Assembly: GCA_947095535.1 (NCBI GenBank)
Contig: OX352774.1
Span: 178,744,200 to 178,808,199 of the forward strand
Origin: Poecilobothrus nobilitatus
Taxonomy: Eukaryota; Arthropoda; Insecta; Diptera; Dolichopodidae
Direction: 5' to 3'
DNA: 64,000 bases
The position numbers were made by a program, and so were the translations under genes. Shown here in pieces: positions 1-11,767 of this stretch (the first letter of the stretch is position 1; every line of letters starts with the position of its first letter). The notes beneath the pieces are model-generated. The model searched no databases, was not told the DNA's origin, and was given only the letters and a program-made list of their open reading frames with translations.

Positions 1-1415
1 GCACTAAGGTTCTATATATAGAGATTGATTATTGCATGGGCCGTCAAATTTTTTAAACCATTTTTTATGAAAATAGAGTTATCCAAGATGATTTTCCTAT
101 GAAACTACAGAATTAATAAGAAATTATGATAAAATTACTTTTCCGAAAAGAACACTGTAGCTCCTTTTATTACTTAAGCAGTTAAGTACGAGTCAATCCA
201 TGTAATTATACCGATTTCTTTTAATTTAAGTAACTAAGTATGTATTTACTTTTTAATTTATAAAGATTTTTAATATATAAAGATTTGAAAAATTTTATTT
301 AATCTGATGAATATTACAAGAGACAAGCTATTTAGTTAATCATTTAACAATGAAATCTTTTATATATGTACTTACACATTTAATTAAAATTTTTTTATCT
401 TATAATTTTTACTGCGTCCAACCAAGAAATTTTTTATTCATTGTTTTAAAAATATGTACTTTAACTTTTTTTTTTATTGATCAAACTACAGATTCTATAA
501 CTACTAAAAATGAAACAGCTTCTATAACTATACTAAAAATTAACCCAATATAAGTAAGTACGTTTAGATTTAGTGTTTTGGTATGACCTATGATCATTTT
601 GATTTTTTTTTTTTTTTATTTTATTCAAGTTAAAAACGAAAATGTGTTAATATATTCCAATTTCAAGAAGGTGGACATGAACTTCAATTTTTTTTTTTTA
701 TTTTCTCATAAACTAAAAAAAAAAAAAAAAAAACCAAATAAAAATTAACATTAAATTTAATGATTTGACTTGAAAAACGTGACCTTTGAATTTATTTTGA
801 CTTTTTGAATTCATGTAAAAATTTGACTGTAAAAGTTTAAAAATTACAGACTGTATGTTTTTTGTTTTGTTTTTTTTTTTTTTTACAGTGTTGAATGAAA
901 TTAACTTAGTTTTGATTTTAAATGTTTTTGTTACAATGTTATAAATATACGTATACATAGTTACATAAAATGTTACATAAAATAAATTTTTTTTTTTCTC
1001 TTTAAAAAAGAAAAGCTTTAAAAAGTAACTGTTCGATTATTTTCATTAAAATTACAGCTTGTGCTTAGATTTCATATAATAGTTATATTATGTAGATCAG
1101 ATTGTTTTTTAATGTAAAAGAAATACTAAACTATTAATTTAAATCCAATTACTTATCGAATTATTTTTAAAGATTTATTTTTAGAAAATGAATAAAAGTT
1201 GTTTCTTTTTTTTTTTTTTTGTATTTATTTTCAAGTTAAGAGAAAATTGTGGTGTTTAATTTAAATTTAATCTAAAAATTTCATCATGCATTGATTTTTT
1301 TTGTTTTTTTTGCAGTATTTAGTGTAATTTCTCAAAGCACGCGGAAAATTGATCTAACGTAAATATTTGTAATTATATTTTAAACTTTTAATTTTTTGTA
1401 ATTACTGTGATTATG

Positions 1416-1446
<31 letters not shown>

Positions 1447-2126
1447 CATTCTACTTCGATTAATGTTACCAATATAATGCGGAATTATGCTAATATGTTT
1501 ACTATTAATTTTTAAATCCTCTCTAATTTGAACGAAATTTCAAGCATTATAATTGAATATATGTATATACGTAAGTACATAAGTACTTATTGAGTGGGTT
1601 TAATTGTTATATTGATTTTTGTTTTTTTAAACGGTATTTATTTATTTTTTTTGCATAAATAAGTAGGTAGTTATATTATGTTTGTATATATTATGTATGT
1701 TTTTGTCTTTAGAATCGTCTACTTTAATTTTAAAAAACATTATGAATAAATAGTATTATAAAACTGGTAATTTTTTTTTTTTTTGTTGTAGGCGGAAGAG
1801 ATATTATAATTGACAGTTTTTGATAAGGTGTAAAAATAAATTCTCTGGAAAATTTAATTATACTTATAAGTAACTACCATAAAAGAAAATTAAATTCCCT
1901 ACTTCATGACTTTAATTTGTTTCTTATAAAAGAGTATAAAAGAGTATGTATATAATCGTTTTTCTAGAAGTTTTCAATATTTACAAGGTTTAGAATAATT
2001 ATAAATTTTGCATTTTCATAAGTTTTTGTTTTTTCTTTTTTATAAATTACCTAATAGGTGTAGATGGTGCAGAGCCAAAAATCCCATGGCCAAAAGTGAC
2101 ATTGATATACTTAATATCGATATATA
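1..2126. other. Gene-free A+T-rich sequence
   Basis: I see no gene here. The stretch is a patchwork of poly-T and poly-A tracts (for example near 602-617, 713-733 and 1205-1221), a TA dinucleotide microsatellite at about 1418-1441, and GTACATA/TAAGTAC words. ORFs at 350-553 (+) and 713-958 (-) are made almost entirely of F, K, I, N and Y, as expected by chance from this composition. A polypyrimidine tract followed by TTGTAG near 1776-1791 resembles a 3' splice site, but the sequence after it is not recognisably coding. Confidence 0.7.
1418..1441. repeat. (TA)n microsatellite
   Basis: An uninterrupted AT dinucleotide run after GTACAT. Confidence 0.9.
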
Positions 2127-3175
2127 ACGTGAAAGTGGGTATAGTGGCGATATAATTTTTTAATTAGCCTTTGATAGTTTCTCAAACATAAAGTACCTAT
2201 TTATTTTTTTGAAGTTTTTATTTTGTTTTTAATAATAGATTTACTTAACTATTTTAAATACATTTTTCCTTTGTTTTTTTATTTGTTAATTTATAATTAG
2301 TTTTTAATTAAATTTTAAACATTACTATCCAATGCTGGTTTAGTGGATATAGGAAAAAAAATATTGTTTGTTTAGTGGCTGTACAAAATGAGGGTTTAGT
2401 GGAGACGTTAGATATAATACTCATTAAGTAGTAATAATGCATACATAAAGTAAGCGTTTAAGGCAAATATAATAATTTTCCTTTAAAAATATTATTAGAA
2501 AAATAAAAAATAATATTTTAAATAATTATTTTTATAAAATAAAAAATATTAATAGTTATATTTCAGTTTAATAAAAAAAAAAGCAGTTCATAAATACATA
2601 CTTATATTACAAGAAAACAAAAAAAAATATAAAATATGTACTTAGTTAAAAAAATAAACATTTACTTACTTATAAAGTAAAAATTAAATTTAAAATATTA
2701 TTGAAAAAAATTAGAGCATAAATGCTACGGTATTCTTGCTCTAATTTTTTGAATTGTGGCCATAGTATGATTGCTTGATTAGTTATTCATAATTTGATTG
2801 CATATTGGGAGCCTTCTTGTAAGAAATATAGTATGTCCATTCAATAATTTTATCTAAATTAATTAATTTTCTATAATTTTTTTTAATTTTTATCTAAATT
2901 GTTTAATTATTTATTTAATTATTTAATAAAAACTGAAACTGCAAATTTCATGTTTAGTGTCGATTGTATCCACCAAATCCACTTTAAGTAATTTATGTAT
3001 TATGTGTAAAAACTATTTTTCTATTAATAAAATTATGATAGAACTTAGATATTTTTTGTGTATATGCTTTAATATTCAACCTTTCATTTAAAAAAAATTA
3101 AAGAGATAAAACATTTAATATTATCTTGTTTTACTAAAAAAAACTGGAAATTCTCCACTATACCCACTTTTACCT
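2127..3175. mobile_element. MITE-like element with AGTGGGTATAGTGG inverted ends
   Basis: The ends are inverted copies of each other. The left end reads GTGAAAGTGGGTATAGTGGC from about 2129. The reverse complement of the right end reads GGTAAAAGTGGGTATAGTGG, ending at about 3175. A TA lies just outside each end (2125-2126 and 3176-3177), which fits the TA target duplication of Tc1/mariner-type transposition. Inside, shorter echoes such as TTTAGTGGATATAGG (about 2339) and TTTAGTGGAGACG (about 2395) occur, so the end motif is reiterated internally. No transposase is visible across about 1 kb, so this would be a non-autonomous copy. The boundaries are inferred from the inverted match only. Confidence 0.5.
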
Positions 3176-6100
3176 TAAGTAGGTAGGTATATTCATACTT
3201 ATGTACATACGTATATATTCTGGAAAAAGATAAAAGTTTCTTATTTAATCGCTTCGAATTATTTTTGTGCGCACATAAGTATTTCAACAACGAAATATTT
3301 AAAATATCCCGATAAACAAATTTGTGAAACCCGGATTTTTTTCACAGAAGTAAGTAGGTGGGAATCATCAAACGCAAAAGAGGAACGTTACGATTCCTTT
3401 ATTAACGTGTAAGACTTTCACTCGATAAACATCATCTTCCTTTTTGAGCAAACAATAGGTTGGGGATATTTGCTGTTATTCTACTGTTTGGACAAGAAAA
3501 GAATTTTTTGATATAGAGTAAAAATTGGTTTACGGTTTGCAGGAATATGATGCAATGAAGGTGTTGATTCTTCTTTAAACTATGTAAGTTAAAAATGTAA
3601 TCATCCCCAATTTTAGTCAACACATGATGTGGTAAATAATATCCGAGTCATAATAAGAATTTCCATATGCTGAATTATACCATTTAGGGATTTAAGTAAA
3701 TTACGTAGAAATGGGCGGCGGAGACTCTTCTTGTTTCTCATTGGAAAACTTTGAGTGGCGGCATTAGACTTTTTCGTTGGAACAAGTTCCCGACTCTACC
3801 AAGTATTTATAAAACAGAGTAAGAGAGACTATGTATTTCATAAGTATTCCATGTACTTATATACTTAACTATATATTTATATATCTCACATTAGATTTTG
3901 AATTCGAAAGTTAGGGCCTAATCGTACCCATCGTTAGTTCTCAAAAGTGGGATTCATTTTCCTTTTACGACAATAGTCATTTGTCTATTTTGTGAAACTT
4001 TTTTAAAAAATGAAGTTTGAAGATATATTTTGTACGTACTTAGTTTATTTGTCATCAGTTTTTAGAATGTAAATTAAAATAAAATTACCTGTTCAAAATA
4101 CCTACTCATAACATAAGTATATAAATATATATTTATATGAAGTATTGCGAAAGTATTTTATTTTGGCCATGGTACTTTTGACCCTGCATCGGTAGTTATG
4201 ACTTAATTCTTGACAATCTACAATATTCCTCTAACACAAATGGTTCATATTTTTTTAATTTTTGTTTTTTTCAAACATCTACTAATACAATAAGTGAGGA
4301 AGTCACGTGTTTTTCACTTGTTATAATACTTATTTTCAAATGTAATTTCAGCACCTTCCTATAACTATAATAATACTTATGTAAGTCTGTTCAATTTTAA
4401 TTAGTAATGCTCAATTTAAAATCTTTTCAGATATTACTTAAAGTCATTTAAAAATTTTTCTAATTATTTATGTTTGAATGAACTCTAATTTAATTTTAGG
4501 TTATGTAGTATAGGTACCTGTTTTTAACAGAATTTATTTTGGTATCTTATATTTTAAGAAACTCATAGTATAGTAGCTATATGTACCTAATAGAATTTAT
4601 TATTTTAATAATTTTTTATTTACCAGCTCAAATACCAATCTATTAATTTACATGTTACTTAAATAATTTAACATAAAAATCACTTAACTATACACTACCT
4701 ACCAAAGTAAGTAAGTAATTGAAAAATTAATATGTAGTTAAAACTACATGAGAAAAAAATAAAGTTCTATAAATTTTCATTAAAAGTAAATTTCTTTTTA
4801 TTTTTTGTGTTTTCAATAAAAATGTCCTATGAAATTTTCACCAGGGAAAATTACAAAAAAAAAATCTTATACTCGTAATTTATCTATGTAGGGAAGGGTT
4901 CTTCATTAATTCAAATTAGGGGGGGTTATTTTTAATTTTAGGTAAAAATAAAGTGGGCAGGTAGGTAGGTAGGTAGTAAGGGCTCTTCAAAAATAAGGTA
5001 AAAATTAAGAAATAAATTTAGTGTTCTTTGTAAAATATTTAGTTTTAATACGTAGTTAATTAGTCTTATTTATTGTAAATTTCAAAACAAAAAATATTTC
5101 ACTGGTCTAAAATTTATATCGCTTGTCGGCTTTTACAAAAATCATTTATCGTACAATTAAATATTAAATCTTTTTGTATACGCAGTCAATTTCGAAAGAC
5201 TTATGTGGCATAGAATTTATCTACAAAATTACATATTTAGAAAACAGGTAAAAAACGGCCAAAACTTTGATATTAAAACCAATTTTTTATCAAATTTCCG
5301 GAACTTGTTTGGTTTAAAATGTTAAAACTGAAGACATTTTCATTTAAAGTAATGCATATATAACCGCATTGTTTTAATATTAAGAAATGAAAAAAAAAAG
5401 CATTGTTTAGTTATAATAACTAGTCGTAACTATATACATTACATTTTTTTTCCCCAGAAATTGAAAGTTAATTTAGTTCAGAATTTAATTTAATGGCAAA
5501 CAAAAACTTTTTAATATTAACTAAAGAGTCCTATAGGAAATCTGGCGTCTTATTTTCCTTTTTGTATTTTTTTTTTTTGGTTTTCCTTTGCCACAATATT
5601 AAAAATAAAAATGTTGTTTATATCAAATTGTAAGGTAAATTTTTTGTTTTTTACTTTTTCTTTTTGAATTTAATGTTAGCTTTGGTTTTTATTAAAAATA
5701 ATAAACAGTGGTGGCAAACATTTTTTGAAATGACAACATGACTGCACTTATTACTATAATACAAATAAATGAATGTAAAAGGATTAAAAGTAAAATTGAA
5801 AAAATAGATCACAATTCCAATTTTATTCAAAATTGATATATGAAATTGCAAGATGTTGTTAGTTCTGTTAGTTAGAATTTGTTAGTTCTCATTTTTTCTT
5901 TTTTGCTGCCCTTCGATACACAATGTGATAAGAAAGTAAATTAGTCTTACTCACCTTACGGGTATGGTTGTGACATAAATATTAAATATTAAGTACTTAA
6001 ATATCTAAATTTACTCGATTAGGGTTTGAACGCGAGAAATTTCGTCTGTACAGTCGGCTTATGCACTACGTAAAGTAAGTTTTGTGATACAAGAAGGAAG

Positions 6101-7247
6101 GAAATAGAAAATTTTAATTTTATTCTGAAAAAATTTCTTTTTATATAATATGTAGTTATAAAAGCAGAAAAGTCCATTGCCATACTCAAATTCCATTATT
6201 AAGTATATCATTTCGGTTCGTTCTTTTTACATCGTATTATATTGCATCTATACCGGCCTTTTGCGTATTCATTCCCTCCTTTAATGCGCCACTCTATCAA
6301 ATTGTTCTCTCTCTATTTGTTACTAATCTAATTGTTACTCCAAATGAAATAAAATTTTACTACTACTAACAGGATATTAAAAGGATATTTTTTTTTTTAT
6401 ATTAAACTAATGTAAAATTACAATAGGAAAAAAAAAACTACTGTGGTTACTTTATAAATAATTGTTTACTATATTTTTTTTTGTTTACTAGAAACTATTG
6501 TTCTTTCATATATCCTTCGCATTTCCAACGAAAAAAAAACAAAATATACAATTACAAAAATATGTGTATTGTGTGGTAATAGTAAATAGAAAAAAAGAAA
6601 AAAAAAAACTATCGTAAACCCCTTTGGGTGAAACAACAGCTAATTTTCCTTATTGTTTTTGTTTTCAATTTATAATAGAAGACAAAAATAGAAAAAAAGA
6701 ATAAAACCCGTCATAACAAAATACACGACTATTTAACAGTGACCAATAAGTGTTAGCTAAAAAAAATTATGTTTTATATAATACTACATTTACATAATAA
6801 ATACATAGTTAGTATATTTTGGTATGGTTTTTTATATTTAAACAATACTTGTAATATGCATACAATTTTAAGGAAGAAGAAAAAATATTTTCTTTTTTTT
6901 TTTCAAAAATATTGTATTTTTGTTAAATAATAACTTCATTTTGAATTTTATAAAAAGTTTTTTTTTTAACAATATCAAATTGTAATGTACGTTGGCTCAG
7001 TGGCAAAACAAAAACCAAAGAAAAAAAAGCATTTAAATGAAAATATGTACTTATGTAAATAAGGATATAGAAATTTTGTTGTTTGATAACTAATTTAAAA
7101 ATCCTGATCTTGTTCAAAGTAAATATTTTTAAAAAAATACATAACTAAGTAATACTTCGATTGAATTTAAAGACTAACTACATATTTAATAAAAAAAAAT
7201 GCTTTGTCTTATAAAAGATTTCTTGTTTTTCAAAATGCGTAAAACAC
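3176..7247. other. Gene-free stretch with minor microsatellites
   Basis: No gene is supported. There is a (GTAG)4 microsatellite at about 4960-4977, a run of seven G at about 4919-4925, and a less A+T-rich island at about 3705-3815 containing GGGCGGCGGAGACTC and GAGTGGCGGCATTAG that is not obviously coding. Another patch of mixed composition lies at about 6025-6080. The remaining ORFs on either strand are low-complexity and unsupported. Confidence 0.6.
4960..4977. repeat. (GTAG)4 microsatellite
   Basis: GGTAGGTAGGTAGGTAG within a locally G-rich patch. Confidence 0.85.
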
Positions 7248-7335
7248 CTATGCGTAAAATTGAACTTGAATTCAAATCTCAATTTTTAAAATTTATGATT
7301 GAACTCATAAAGTTTGTTTGAAATAAGGTAAATGT
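7248..7335. mobile_element. Partial copy of the TA-flanked TCGAATGCAT MITE family
   Basis: The segment GCGTAAAATTGAACTTGAATTC followed by AAATCTCAATTTTTAAAA resembles the left arm of the complete element at 38283-38410, which carries TGCATAAAAYTGAGYTTRAA. Only one arm is recognisable, and the outer end differs from the complete copy. I read it as a decayed fragment, and the assignment rests on this similarity alone. Confidence 0.35.
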
Positions 7336-7708
7336 ACGTAATTTCGATATATTTCATATTTTTATAAATAACTTCAGTAAGATTCAATTAAAATCGACGG
7401 TTAAAGTGATATTAGATTATGAGACACTTATTTTTAAGTTTTGTGAAATTTGGCAGGAATTGTTAAAGGATTTAATAAGAAAAAATGAGTTTAAATGTAT
7501 AAGGTTACAGAAACGGACGAATTTTAATAGAAAAGAAGCAGAAATTGGTTGAATGAGAAACTAATTTCTATTTGAAAATTTCTGTAAGTAAATGTTTTAA
7601 TAGTATATTTTTAAATTTGGACAAATAGAATTAAGTATTAAAAATCAAAATTTTAAAGTTTTTTGGTTTAAAAGTGTTTAATTTTAATAAAAAACTTAAA
7701 AAAATATA

Positions 7709-9280
7709 TATCGGAATTAGGGACATAATTTTTTGTTCATGTACCTAATATCGATATACATAGTTCAATATTAAGCAACAAAAACTAAAATTTATATTTT
7801 AATTTAATTCTTTCAAAATACTTTATATAGCCTTGTGGAAGTGTATATTATATAAGATCTTGAAACGAATTTTTGTTCTCTGTTAATTCTCTGTTTTATG
7901 TTCTGTTAATGTTCTATTATTATTAAAATTTAATTTGTTAAAAATAGATTAGTTGACTTTTGTCATATGTTGATATTAGGTACATTTTCTATCGATATTA
8001 AGTTCAATAGTGATTCTATCTGCAAACTTAATAAATTATAATCTGAAATTAAATTGAAATAATAAATATATTAAATTTTAATACTTACTTAAGTATTATT
8101 GTTTTATTATATTTTATTTTTCTAAACAATATCAAAAATAATTAATCTAGAGATGCAGATAAATTTGTTCCTATAAGATAATTATGGGACTTAACTAAAG
8201 CATAACTTAACATGTGATAACTTTATTATTTCTAATGAGCTATTTTTAAAGCTCTTACAAAAACCGCTGACAATGATTGATACAATTAAGAAAAATAAAG
8301 CGTCGAAACCATCTGAGCTTATGAAAGTTAAAAATCTGCCATTAGTTAAAATTTGTTTTTACAAAAGATGTTACTATAGTGTCACATATTTCAAAAAAGG
8401 ATAAGATACGTACTTTTACAATCCATTTTTCACTTGAATAACAAAATGAGTATAGAACTTCATAAAAAACCTAAAATAATTTTGTACTATTATAACTCTA
8501 CAAAAAAGCGGTGTTGGTACTATAGATTAATCTTTGCCCTGTTATTCAACCAAAACGAAATTCAGGAGATGGTCCGTTATTATGTTTTTATTTAATAAGA
8601 TTGGAATGTTCAACACTTTTATAATATTTTATCAAGTAAATCCACAATAATGGAACTCAAATAATCTACATAAAAGAAGAATGTTTGAATATTTTTTTTT
8701 TTACTTTATGAAATTACATTTCACGTAAATTATTAAATAATTCTAATATTGATCCTAATATAAATCTTATAAATATATGTATATTTAAATTACACACATA
8801 CTTATTCCTACTTTTTATTACATTAATTTTTCAACAGTAAAATATGACCATAAAAACATTTTTTCTATAAAATTTTTTAAAATTATTTTGTTATTTGATT
8901 ATTAATTATTTAATTAATAATTTTTATATTCTAAATTCTAACAAAAATATTGAATGGTATATACTTTTACTTTAATTATTGGGTTTGAAGATTGCGCATA
9001 ATTTTTATATCGATATTAGGTACATCTATGTATCGATATTAGGGACATGCATTTTTTATTATATCGATATTATGGACATATGACCCTGATACTTTAAACC
9101 CTTATAATTTTCAGAAATATTGTTCAAAATGTTAATTTTTAAATTCTTATAATTTAATTTCTTAAAATTTTATAAAAAACTTTCTATGTTTTATGAAAAT
9201 ATGTACTTCTATTAACTTATTTTGATTAATATCGGAGTTATATGAAAAACAGTGAGAAGGCCGTTAAAAATATATCGATA
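7709..9280. repeat. Cluster of an 18-bp motif TATCGATATTAGGKACAT
   Basis: The motif TATCGATATTAGGKACAT occurs in direct orientation at about 9008-9025, 9031-9048 and 9062-9079 (last copy TATTATGGACAT). It is degenerate at about 7710-7726 and 7970-7985, and inverted at about 7739-7756. The palindromic core TATCGATA itself lies at 7749-7756, 7990-7997, 9008-9015, 9031-9038, 9062-9069 and 9273-9280. TATCGATA is the core of the Drosophila DRE element bound by DREF/BEAF-type factors. Whether this is a regulatory cluster or the terminal motif of a repetitive element is open. No gene lies within the cluster. Confidence 0.5.
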
Positions 9281-9307
9281 ATACGTACTTTTACTTAGGT
9301 AGGGATA

Positions 9308-9541
9308 TCATATTGTTAGGGATATCAGTTTAAGCTCAGTATTGTACATTCGACTCTTAATTAACATTAACATCTTTCTACAATATGTCCCTATAAATTT
9401 TGTTAGCAATTCCTCATAATCCAAATTTTTGCTAAATTCCTTTTCTTCAAGAATTCCTTCCACATCCCTATATTTAAAAGTGAACCGAAAATATCTTGTC
9501 TTCTTTCTTGATGATAATCTGAACGTTACGTTAAACGTCAC
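9308..9541 (-). CDS. Unrecognised protein-like ORF fragment between two transposon ends
   Basis: Read on the minus strand, 9541 down to about 9361 gives a basic and acidic, non-low-complexity peptide. It begins MTFNVTFRLSSRKK and contains RDVEGILEEKEFSKNLDYEE and FIGTYCRKM. Its codon and residue mix is unlike the K/N/I/F-rich chance ORFs around it. Just upstream on the same strand the sequence reads ACTTACAG followed by TGACG, so it could begin at a 3' splice site rather than at the ATG. The last 18 or so residues are encoded by a MITE end (9322-9360), so the true fragment stops there. The Harbinger element starts 62 bp upstream. I do not recognise the family. It could be a relic of a host gene, an exon, or part of an unidentified transposon. 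Confidence 0.25.
   Translation of the reverse strand: MTFNVTFRLSSRKKTRYFRFTFKYRDVEGILEEKEFSKNLDYEELLTKFIGTYCRKMLMLIKSRMYNTELKLISLTI
9322..9360. mobile_element. Terminal fragment of the TCGAATGCAT MITE family
   Basis: AAGCTCAGTATTGTACATTC followed by GACTC closely matches the right end of the complete MITE at 38283-38410 (AAGCTCAGTTTTATGCATTC then GACCC). Only this right arm is present. It supplies the C-terminal codons of the minus-strand ORF that overlaps it. Confidence 0.45.
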
Positions 9542-9602
9542 TGTAAGTTTTATTAAATTTTTAATTTTCTAGTTTTCCGGTTGCATCATATGGGGATTCT
9601 TA

Positions 9603-10226
9603 AGGTGAAGGCCCAATGTACGCTTTGCTTCCTTGGTTTTCTTTGCTTTGAAAAGCGAATAAACGAAGCAAAGTAATCAAAGTATTTTTAAATCCCAATG
9701 TACGCTTTTAAATTGCTTGACATTTGACATTTTTATTTTTTTATTATTGTTTATTTCGTTGATTAAAATGGAAGATTTGCAAGATATTTGTGATAATTTG
9801 TACATCATATTATTTATTTTTATTAAACCAACAAAGTCTTTCAAAAAATAAAGAATCAGTGATAATTTTGGGTTCGGGACATATATTTGGATCGCAAAAT
9901 ACATGGACTTTATGAGAGTACATTTGCAAAATTAAAACAAGATACTGCATATGTAATTGAAAATTTACCAAATATTTTCGAATTAATTCAAATATTTATT
10001 TAAAAACAAAATTCTCTTTGACGTTTTAAATATTATTTTAAACGTCAAATTTATTACTTTGACACAAAGCGTCTAATTAAAAATTGGTCAATTTTGAACT
10101 TTTCTTACTTTGTTTCGTTTTGATTACTTTGTCATTGGACGTTGCTACATAAGATACAATGTAATTTCAACTGTCAAAGCGTGCGAAGCAAGCAAAGTAA
10201 GCAAAGCGTACATTGGGCCTTCACCT
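9603..10226 (+). mobile_element. PIF/Harbinger-type DNA transposon relic
   Basis: The element is bounded by near-perfect inverted repeats starting AGGTGAAGGCCCAATGTACG and continuing CTTTGCTT. Each end is flanked by TTA (9600-9602 and 10227-10229). A 3-bp TWA target duplication is the hallmark of the PIF/Harbinger superfamily. Subterminal GCAAAG/AGCAAAG words are repeated at both ends, and an internal palindrome (TTGACGTTTTAAA / TTTAAACGTCAA) lies at about 10018-10051. A decayed coding scrap starts at ATG 9768 (MEDLQDICDNLY) and, after a frameshift and two stops, resumes at 9866-10003 with FWVRDIYLDRKIHGLY. This resembles the N-terminal W-V-R/H-P region of Harbinger transposases. The DDE core is missing, so the copy is non-autonomous. 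Confidence 0.8.
9768..10003 (+). pseudogene. Truncated Harbinger transposase N-terminus
   Basis: It begins ATG GAA GAT TTG (MEDL...) at 9768 and is closed by TAA near 9849. The reading resumes two frames over from 9866 to the stop at 10001-10003, about 45 residues starting FWVRD and ending near NLPNIFELIQIFI. Two stops (TGA TAA, 9860-9865) sit directly before FWVRD. Full PIF/Harbinger transposases are several hundred residues and carry a DDE triad further downstream. None of that is present before the right inverted repeat. The identification rests on pattern recognition of the aromatic-VR-x-I/P...LY...F...L motif spacing plus the TTA target duplications of the surrounding element. Confidence 0.55.
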
Positions 10227-10229
10227 TTA

Positions 10230-11397
10230 GAGTAACTATTCCCGAAAAATATTTTTTAAAATAAAATTTGTAATACCTTTTTAATCTATTTTAAAAATTA
10301 GTTAACGTAACTATAAGAGTTACTTAAAATGATGAACAAAAAATTATGATGGCCTCGGAATATTAGTTTTCTTTACACATAATAAAAAGTATTAAAAAAT
10401 ATTTTTAGTTTTTTTAAAGATTTTTTTTTAAATTTATTTTTTACTTTTTGGTTTTTTGTGGAAAATTACAAAAAAAAGGAAAAATATTTTAATATTTTCT
10501 TTTATAACAAATTTTATAGTTTATATTATAAAATTTTACTTAGTTTTACCTTCCATTTTTTTGTTTTTGTCCTCCATTCGTACAAAAAAAAAACAAATTT
10601 TTTTTCTCTTGTTTATATGTTTTTGTATCATTTAGAAAGTATAAAACAGTGATTCACCTAAGCATCCTTTTGTGATCAGAAGGATAATAATAGCAGTACA
10701 GTTATGTTTACTAACTACAATAATTTAATAAAATGCAGTTTAGTGTTCTGTTGAATGTTTTCTCGTAAATGGTAAATCTTGGTATATGAATTTTGTATTG
10801 TTCATGTTGTTAAAAACAACACAATTTTATTACATATTGTTTTTATTCAGACGGTTCTTAGTTATGAAATTTAATAAAATTTTCATTTTATTTTTTCTGT
10901 ACATATTTTTAGGAGTTTTTAGGAACTTCAGACTGAAGGATTTTTAATAAACTTATGACAATCATTGTATTATTATAAATTATTAAAATTTTACGAAAAT
11001 AAAAAAAATAACAAAAATAACAAAAACAAAAAAAAACACATTTTGTGGTCAAATTCATTATTTTTGCGTCAGCATTTAGTTTTATTTTATTTCATGCTTC
11101 TAGATTTTTAATTTTTGCAATGGGTTTTGTTTTTTGTTTTGCTGTTTTAAGAATATTTAAGTAATAATAGAAAAGGGGAAAGGGTGTTATGAATTAAAGA
11201 GAACAAAACAAATTGAAGAACAAAAAAGAAAATGGATTTGCATTATTTTATAAAAACAAAATTAGAGCAAATTTTAAATTGTAATTTAGTATGTCAAGAA
11301 TATACTTACTGATTAGGTGAATACAACACTGTTTTACAAAGGACAATATTTTGATTTTAATTTAAAACAAAAAACCAATATTAAATTAAATTTTTAT
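10230..11397. other. Gene-free A+T-rich stretch
   Basis: I see no gene. ORF 10458-10652 (+) is a K/F/Y-rich chance frame. Poly-A and poly-T tracts and ACAAAAACAAAAA words dominate, and there is no recognisable repeat family. Confidence 0.6.
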
Positions 11398-11580
11398 GGG
11401 ACCCGATGGCCAAGTGGGTATAAAATACTCTCTAAACACGGAGAAATGTGGATTCGTATCCCACACACGTCGTAAGAACTTACGATATTTACAGCCACGC
11501 CTGAAAAAAAAAGGCTGTGTAATTTCCTTGTCACATTTATGTGGCAGGGAAATACATTCAAAAAAAGAAAAAAAAAAAAT
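11398..11580 (+). mobile_element. tRNA-derived SINE, copy 1
   Basis: This is one of four copies of a SINE of about 185 bp. The tRNA-like head begins GGGACCCGATGGCCAAGTGG (A box TGGCCAAGTGGG) and carries a degenerate B box near GGATTCGTATC. It is followed by CGTCGTAAGAAC...TTACGAT, a TACAGCCACGCCTGAAAA...GGCTGTGTAA hairpin-like segment and a CACATTTATGTGGCA stem. It closes with an A-rich tail that runs from about 11556. Here the CTCTTACGAC arm is shortened compared with the other copies and the B box has diverged, so this copy is old and probably inactive. The head of such elements normally supplies an internal RNA polymerase III promoter. Confidence 0.8.
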
Positions 11581-11767
11581 TAAATGTATATGAAAAATTG
11601 AGCTATGATTTTAGGACAATAATAAGAGTTTTTAGAATTTAAAATCTTTTAGGTAATAACTAGTAATAAATATGTACTTGGAGTGAGTAAATTGAGTTAA
11701 AATTTAGATTTTAAAGTTTAATTTAGGTGTAAAATATTTTAATAAAGGATACTGAAAATCTATTGTA

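Noticed and set aside
3705..3815. G+C-richer island as a possible exon
   Set aside because: No open frame of useful length with flanking splice signals could be read on either strand.
4931..4950. TTTTAG|GTAAAA as a recursive splice site
   Set aside because: The donor half is poor (GTAAAA) and the acceptor lacks a pyrimidine before AG. It is much weaker than 37957.
11396..11593. 65-codon + ORF starting MGPDGQVGIKYS
   Set aside because: It coincides with SINE copy 1 and is a by-product of the retroposon.
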